From: Capsicum annuum
Lineage: Eukaryota; Streptophyta; Magnoliopsida; Solanales; Solanaceae
Direction: 5' to 3'
DNA length: 64,000 nt
Assembly (NCBI RefSeq): GCF_002878395.1
Contig: NC_061111.1
Coordinates: 21,742,970 to 21,806,969, forward strand
The position numbers were made by a program, and so were the translations under genes. The notes beneath the pieces are model-generated. The model searched no databases and was not told where the DNA came from. It was given only the letters and a program-made list of their open reading frames with translations. Of the stretch, positions 58,180 to 64,000 are shown in pieces; the first letter of the stretch is position 1; every line of letters begins with the position of its first letter.

Positions 58180-58910
58180 TAGATTACCCATCTGGTGCAA
58201 CATATTAACCATCTAATGCAATAGATTTATCATATGATACAACAGATCAACCATCTGATGCACCAGAGGAACCATCAGATTATAAGTCTGATGCAACAGA
58301 TTAATAATCTGATGCAACAGCTTTACCATTTGTTACAACAGATTAAGCTTCGGATTAAAAATCTTATGGAACTAATTAACCATCTGGTGCAATGGAAGAA
58401 CCATCATATTAATGATCTGATGCAACAGATGAACCTCTTGTTGGATAAAATCCTACCAACTCTTCCTACAGGAAAAGTCCAAGGCTTGATTTTTTCAACT
58501 GATCATTCATCTGCCGCGATAGACGACCCTATGTTGGAAGAAATTTAAACAATATTGACCGTTGATAACTGTTCCAATAGATCACTCATGTGTTACAATA
58601 AATGTCTGACCTGTTGCACAGACCATTTATTTTTCTCAACAGATGAGTGATATGTTTTGTATTGTCGCAACAAATTACTCGGTCGTTGCTACGGATTATT
58701 TAACTGTTCTAACAGATCACTCATATGTTGCAACAGATGATGTCACAACAGTTGTGTGATCTATTGAACAGACCATTCATCTGTCTTAAAATATGAGTGG
58801 TGTGTTTTGTATTGTTGCAATAGATTACTCATCCGCTGCAACAGTTTGGTTATATGCTGCAATAGATATACTACCTGGTGCAACAGATCGGTGATCTGTT
58901 GCAACTGTTA
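58180..58910. repeat. Palindromic-core array in intron 1 of A'
   Basis: Dense ATCTGATGCAACAGAT and CATCTGGTGCAAC-type copies at about 21-24-bp spacing in the first 270 bp, then looser copies with 'tgatctgttgcaac'. Same position as the 9.3-10.4 kb array of A. Confidence 0.9.
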
Positions 58911-59009
58911 TTTTACTATTTTGCTTGTTTGATTTACTGTTATCCTTTTTTAACGATGCATTAATCAACAATAATATATTATTTTATGTTTCTGTTAATT
59001 TTAGATAAT

Positions 59010-61229
59010 ATGGTTCCCAAAAGAATAGAAATTGAATCAAGTTCAAGTAAAGAAACAAGTAAAGCAGCTAGGCTACATCCACCACTCTATGAGCTTGCTT
59101 TACAAACGTTATCTCAATCGGGAGCAGAATATGATGAACACGGGAAGGAGGAATGTTTCAAAAGAGATGGTGCAGATGCTAATAGCCCTTCCACCGAAGA
59201 GCTGGTTAAAGCCTTCAGCATTGATCGTTATCCTGTTAGAATATTGTACGATGGTGCCGCAGATTGAACGAGTGATTTCATGGTTAAGTCAGTCATGGGA
59301 AAATCTTTCGACGCCTTCATAAAAATACTTCGAGAACAAAAATTGGATGCTTATTTCTGGGACAGCTACTTTAGAAAATATCTTGATTTACCGAAAGACA
59401 ACAATGCTCGTTTCCAAATAAAAATGGTATATGAACTTCTCAAGCGTAGGTTTATGTATGAAAACAAAGATAAGATGGATGGGGTGTGGATAAATTACTA
59501 TGGCATGCCTGTTTGTTTTGGTTAGAAGGAGTTTGCCATAGTTACTGGACTAAAATGTTATCCTCCTTCTCAAGTTATACCTATTCTAACCCACAAAAAG
59601 CACCCCACACACCCAAAAAAGGCAAAGGCAAGTCGTGTGATCGTGATGACCTGGTGTCCATTGTTGGTCCAAGCTTCAAAAATAAAAATTTGATAGAAGC
59701 GTTGAAAGGTAAAGGACTTTCAAAGAAGCACAAACAGTCATTGTGCTTGGTTTGGTTTGTACATAATATTCTTTGGGCGAGAGACGTTGACAACAACATA
59801 AAACTCGATTTAATAAAGCTCTCCAAGGATTTTGAGGCGTTTAACAGCTATCCATGAGGGTATGAAAGCTTCAAAATGACTGTCAAATATTTGTTGACTC
59901 CGTTAGCGCCAAAGACAGTCAACTTATATGGCTTCCCATAGGCTTTCATGATGAATGTTTCTTTCTTCTATAATGATATCATTCATTTTTTATGCTCAAT
60001 AATGTTTTTGATTTATTGACGTTATTTTATAGGCTTGGGCATTTGAAGCCATTCCTTATTTGAGACAACAAGTGAACTACTAGGAAGGAGTTTTCTGTCC
60101 AAGAATCTTGAGATGGTTGTCGGCCAAAACTGATAAAAATACAAATTTTTTTTCTCTTCAAACCCCCGAAGGATGCAATAAGTATAATTATATTTTTTTT
60201 TCTTTTAATTAATGTTTTTTTAATGATCTAATCATCATTCTAATATATGTAATGATTTATGTTAGAATGTGCATCCATCGCTAGTTCTGATCAATCGAGA
60301 GTTGAAGATGCCATTTTTTCTTACTTTACGGTTTGTGCAAACTTTATCAGACCCTAAGGTCATCGACAGAATAAAAATGGAATTGTTTGGAGCAACAACC
60401 ATTACAAGAAAAATAATTTTGAAGGGTGGGCTTGTTGTTATTGATGGAGCTGTTAGTGGTGGTAGTGGTGTTGCTGTTGGTGCTAATGATGCACCTCTTA
60501 CAGTATTTAAAGCAAACCATTATGAGTATGATCATACTGGTTATACAGATTTTGCCCCTCCCAGCGAATGTTTTGCATGCAAATGTCAAGACTGCAGGGC
60601 AAAACATGATGTAATCATTAATGCTATTAATGCATTAACTGCTTCTATAAAGGAATTGACATCTAAGAGGGGTCTCATTCCATCAAAGAGGATTTTATTT
60701 TCATCTGCCCCATTAGAGATTAGGGCTAAGAGGAGAAGGAGAGTGATTTCCAGGGCATTATCAGGCATCCAAAAAAGCAAAATTGTAACTCCTCTATCTG
60801 CGTGTTGTACTGAGCAACGTTCAATGTCCAAAGGAGAGCAGCACGGGCTGAAGAAGGTGAATATATTATATGTCTTCCAATTGACAAAACAAACAGACAC
60901 ATATTTATTTCAACAGATGACACATCTGCTGAAAATTATCAAATAGATATATATATTTGTTGCAACAGTTGACTAACCTGTTGCACCAGATACTTTATCT
61001 GGTGCAACATATGTCTCATATATTTTATAAAATCAAACAGCTCTTCGTACAACTTTTATTTATACCAACAAACAACCTATCTGCTGCAATTGATAATATT
61101 CTACTCTTTTTATGGAAATACGGAGAACAGAAAGTGCAGAAACTGTACGCAAGCGACAATGAAGATCCACGACGAGCAAAGCCGAATTTCATAGCACCGA
61201 ATGAAGAACAACTTGTCCATATTGAGTAG
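59010..61229 (+). pseudogene. Gene A': second copy of A, Ulp1 core deleted
   Basis: The ATG at 59010 (after the TTTTAG acceptor) opens the DUF1985-like exon, which contains INYYGMPVCFG and CLVWFVHNILWARDV. Stops interrupt it at about 59265, 59525 and 59857. Exons follow from 60033 (AWAFEAIPYLRQQVNY, to about 60175) and 60266-60947. The latter contains ELKMPFFLTLRFVQTLSDPK, CKCQDCRAKHD and a basic KRRRR region. The next homologous piece is only the C-terminal tail (KYGEQKVQKLYASDNEDPRR, to TAG at 61229). The exons that in A carry the Ulp1 His, Asp and Cys are missing between about 60960 and 61090. So A' could not be a protease even when its frame was open. Comparison with A gives most of the exon map for both. 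Confidence 0.75.
60900..61020. repeat. Palindromic-core array at the Ulp1 deletion point of A'
   Basis: TTTCAACAGATGACACATCT, TTGTTGCAACAGTTGAC and ATCTGGTGCAACATATG copies lie exactly where the protease exons are missing. Array-mediated recombination may have removed them. Confidence 0.8.
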
Positions 61230-61449
61230 ATCTTTATAGCTTGAGTCTGTCAAAGCAATCTTTGACAGTATACTTAAATTATTGTTGATGTATTTGTTAT
61301 GATCTGTACCCATAACAATTTTTTTACATTTCATTTATTCGTTGACTTATTTCAGCTAATTTATGAAGGCTTCGATTTATTTTATTTTGTCTACGAATTT
61401 TATTTATTCCTTAGATTTGAACTTATTAATTGAAAAGGAATACTAGATT

Positions 61450-61920
61450 CAAATATTGCAACATATAATGTATCTGTTGCAATAGACGACATATCTATTG
61501 GAAAATTCGAACAGATTTAGACATATATTGCAACAGGTAGGTAATCTGTTGGAATTTATCAAACAGGTCTTCCCACTGTTGCAACAGATGGACTTTAGAT
61601 AAAAACATCAAGATAATGCAACAGATGACACATCTATTAAAAAAAGAACAAATTTAGACATATGTTGCAACAGATGAACTTTATCTGTTGCAACAGACGA
61701 CACATCTATTGAAATAATTAAACAGATTTATACATATGTTGCAACAGGTAGGTTATCTGTTGGAATTTATCAAACAGGTCTTCCCACTTTTGCAACAGAT
61801 GAACTTTAGATAAAAACATCGAGATAATGCAACAGATAACCAACCTATTACAACAGATAAACTATATGTCAGAACAGATAGGATAACTGTTACAATGGAT
61901 GGAGAATCTGTTGCATTATA
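61450..61920. repeat. Palindromic-core array 3' of A'
   Basis: Contains two ~205-bp direct units sharing 'catatgttgcaacag', 'aacaggtcttcccact' and 'gatggactttagataaaaac'. Same place and phrases as the 14.16-14.52 kb array of A. Confidence 0.9.
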
Positions 61921-62305
61921 AAAATTCAACTTTTGTTGGACATAAAAAATTATCACTACGTGTAAAAAGGTTAAAGTGAATTGAAATAAAAAAGGCGCAA
62001 CCCATCGACGGTGTTCAGTTCAAACACCTAAAATAAAAAGACATCAAGTAGACATGTTCATTTTAAACACGTAAAATAAAATAGGCATCAAATGTGTTAG
62101 TGTCAGTCCTGGCACATTTCGCTGACTTGCCGTCACTTGGTCCCCAATAGTCATTCCCCCCCCCCCCTCCCCCATTGTCTTATATATTTATCTTCCTCCT
62201 AAAATTTAACCCTAAATTGCCAAATCTTCTTCTTCATCATCATCTTCTTTTATCTATCCAAATTCTTCAAATTATTACTTTCATTTTTTCCAACTGACCT
62301 TGACA

Positions 62306-62653
62306 ATGCCGAGCGCATCTTCCACTATTTTTTTTATAAAGATTTTTGATATTATAAGTGCGGTCATAAAGTTCTGTTAAAGACTTCTTGGACTCAACAA
62401 AATCCAGGTCGTAGGTTTTTTACTTGTAAGATTTCAAAAGTAATATTTTTTTATTTAATTAATTGATTAATTATTGACTTGTAATTATTTTGTAATTGTG
62501 TTCTCTTTTTTATAGAAATTGGGTGGATGCGATTACTTTGATTGGTATGAAGCAAAGTCAAGAATTCTGAAGAGAAACAAAATCGAGCAAGAAGATACTA
62601 TATTATTGTCGTTATTGCTACTGGTTTGGTGTTGTTGGGCACATGGATATTGA
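62306..62653 (+). pseudogene. Small GRF-type zinc-finger gene between A' and B'
   Basis: A TATATATTTA box near 62181 and CT-rich leader precede the ATG at 62306 (MPSASSTIF). A one-base slip in the T-run near 62328 changes frame. The domain frame then reads KCGHKVLLKTSWTQQ, NPGRRFFTCKISK, intron 62440-62515 (GT...TATAG), KLGGCDYFDWYEAKS. This is the GRF zinc-finger pattern (C-x-C-G, TSWT, NPGRRF, C, CxxFxW), except that the first Cys position is Tyr. After a basic stretch (RILKRNKIEQED) comes a hydrophobic C-terminus (ILLSLLLLVWCCW), as in small plant GRF proteins with a membrane tail, ending TGA at 62653. It has no counterpart in the first module. Confidence 0.65.
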
Positions 62654-62807
62654 AGCCTACTTGCTGAAATTTTCATGGTGGTGTGTGTATTTGCTGTTGG
62701 TTTGTTGTCGACGAGCACATGGATATTCAAGCTTAACTATTGGAAAATATAAAAAAGATTTAGGCATATGTTTTAAAATTTAGGTCATATGTGGAAATTA
62801 TCAAACA

Positions 62808-62970
62808 GGTCTTCCCACTGTTGCAACAGATTAGACTTAGATTATTAGATTATTCATAGAAATTATCAACAGGTCTTCCCACTGTTGCAACAGATTAGAC
62901 TTAGATTATTAGATTATTCAAATAGGTTTTTCCACTATTGCAACAGATTGACAATCTAATCTATTGCATT
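62808..62970. repeat. 64-bp direct repeats carrying the palindromic core
   Basis: 'ggtcttcccactgttgcaac' starts at 62808 and 62872, with a diverged third at 62925. Each copy includes CAACAGATTAGACTTAGATT. It lies between the GRF gene and the end of B'. Confidence 0.9.
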
Positions 62971-63057
62971 ATAAAAAACTCAAATTTCATCAGAAAAAAA
63001 TTATTGTCACTACATGTACATGTAATAAAGTGAAGGGTGACTTGAAATTAAAAATTT

Positions 63058-64000
63058 CTATTTCACAGGCTCTTCTATATACACAGGCTTCAAGCATCCA
63101 GTTAGTACCCAATAAGCCCAGACCTCTTGCAGGTTTTCCACAGCATTGTTGCACAGAAAAATCATTGGCTCGACCATTTTTGTGCCGGCCAGCAAACATT
63201 CAATGCGTGCAAGAGTGTGCGAGCCACTCGCTTTAGCGGAATCATCTTTTGGAAGAACCATTCCCCTGTTTCGACCTTCAAAATCCTATGATTTCTTCAT
63301 CAACACTTCCTTTGGCAAATGATTCATCAGTTTACTCTCCCTCAACAAGATGGGCAACAGCACCATCAGTGGCTTCACGAGGAGAAAAAGATCAAAATCG
63401 TCGATGAGAGGTACGTTGGAGTCATAAACATTGATCTTTTCCTCCTCGAGTAGTATCTCAATATCTCGATAATGCATGCCGTTCACGCTAATGACTGCAA
63501 GAATCCTTTTTGCCTCGGTCCAGCTCTTGCCGTGTGGATTTGGCCTGTCCCCTATAACATATCTTAATATTTCTTCTTCATCCAAGACCAACGTAGGAAC
63601 TAGGAAATCAAGTCCCACTCCAAGGGCTGACACCTCTCTATTAAGTTAACCGTACCTATCCTTGAGCTTCTTACAGAAGTCGAGGTCCATTATCCTATCG
63701 GTAACATCATAAGCTTCCCTGTACGTTAATTGCCTTTTCCTCATGAGGTAGAGAATTATGTTAACATGCTGTGAGATAAGAAGTCAATTTTTAAATAGGT
63801 TAGTAATTGTAAAGATGCAACGGATGGTCCATCTGTTGCATAGGGTTCTCTGAATCCATAATCCAACGCAACTTATGTAACAAATGGATAATAAGTTACA
63901 AAAGAACCACAACCAGTTGCACCAGTATACCCTGCTGTTGCAACAGATGTGAAATCTGTTGCGTATCTTCTTATTCATGGGGTAGATTAGAAAGGCTAGG
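63058..64000 (-). pseudogene. Gene B' 3' part: Ulp1-like, runs out of the window
   Basis: On the minus strand an exon from about 63750 reads AYDVTDRIMDLDFCKKLKDR, GVGLDFLVPTLVLDEEEIL, HGKSWTEAKRILAVI, MHYRDIEILL, INVYDSNV, LLPILLRESKLMNHLPKEVL, then TGVLT-like WAYWVLTGCLKPV, ending at 63058. Compared with B, the His (GMHYRD) and Asp (VYDSN) positions are kept. The place of the Cys reads ASGSHTLARIECLL, so the nucleophile appears lost. Stops occur near 63650 and 63286. An intron array (63820-63970) and the start of another exon boundary reach the window edge. Confidence 0.7.
63820..63970. repeat. Palindromic-core array in a gene B' intron
   Basis: GATGCAACGGATGGTCCATC, GTTGCACC and TTGCAACAGATGTGAAATCT copies, at the same intron position as 15740-15870 in B. 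Confidence 0.85.

Overview
The window looks like repeat-dominated intergenic DNA from a plant nuclear genome. It is AT-rich and full of nested retrotransposons and small DNA transposons. It carries SINE relics of the type known from Solanaceae (a TTG-tailed TS-like SINE at 3.7 kb, and a second family with a tRNA-like B box). Decayed pieces of ordinary plant genes are also present: a CIPK kinase, an ICE1/SCREAM-type bHLH and a STAR-family KH protein. A large-genome solanaceous plant such as pepper fits best, but that is inference. I see no intact conserved host gene, rRNA, functional tRNA or CRISPR array.

Layout. 0-8.6 kb is intergenic, with a foldback repeat, a possible orphan promoter and leader exon, SINE fragments and a degenerate ~170-bp repeat. 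8.65-29.56 kb is a module of two tail-to-tail genes, A (+) and B (-). Both encode a DUF1985-like N-terminal region followed by a Ulp1 (C48 SUMO-protease-like) region, and both are broken. A 10.25-kb Ty3/gypsy chromovirus (18226-28476) sits inside the first coding exon of B. 29.6-31.5 kb has a Stowaway MITE, a 154-bp tandem repeat and further arrays. 32.4-36.1 kb is a very large inverted repeat with ~1.65-kb arms. 36.5-39.3 kb holds two copies of a small gene family (C1, C2). 40-44 kb is AT-rich. A hAT element (44153-45031) with a perfect 8-bp target duplication is followed by three unrelated host-gene fragments in the same orientation. One of them, the bHLH fragment, is split by a 6.99-kb Ty1/copia element with a perfect 5-bp target duplication (46201-53203). 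56.0-56.9 kb is a G-rich foldback element. From 57.2 kb to the window end a second copy of the A/B module begins, with A' (+), a zinc-finger GRF gene, and the 3' part of B' (-).

The feature that ties 9-64 kb together is an array family built on a dyad-symmetric core, ATCTGTTGCAACAGAT. In the best stretches it repeats every 21 bp. It fills the introns of A and B, the A/B intergenic space, both flanks of the large inverted repeat and the surroundings of the C genes. The A/B pairs resemble ULP-carrying transposable elements known in plants (Mutator-type Kaonashi elements, and some CACTA elements, carry ULP-like genes). However, I found no transposase and no convincing terminal inverted repeat, so assigning a superfamily would be premature. 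The conserved convergent gene pair plus the 21-bp palindromic array, in two copies within one window, is the best candidate for an undescribed system here.
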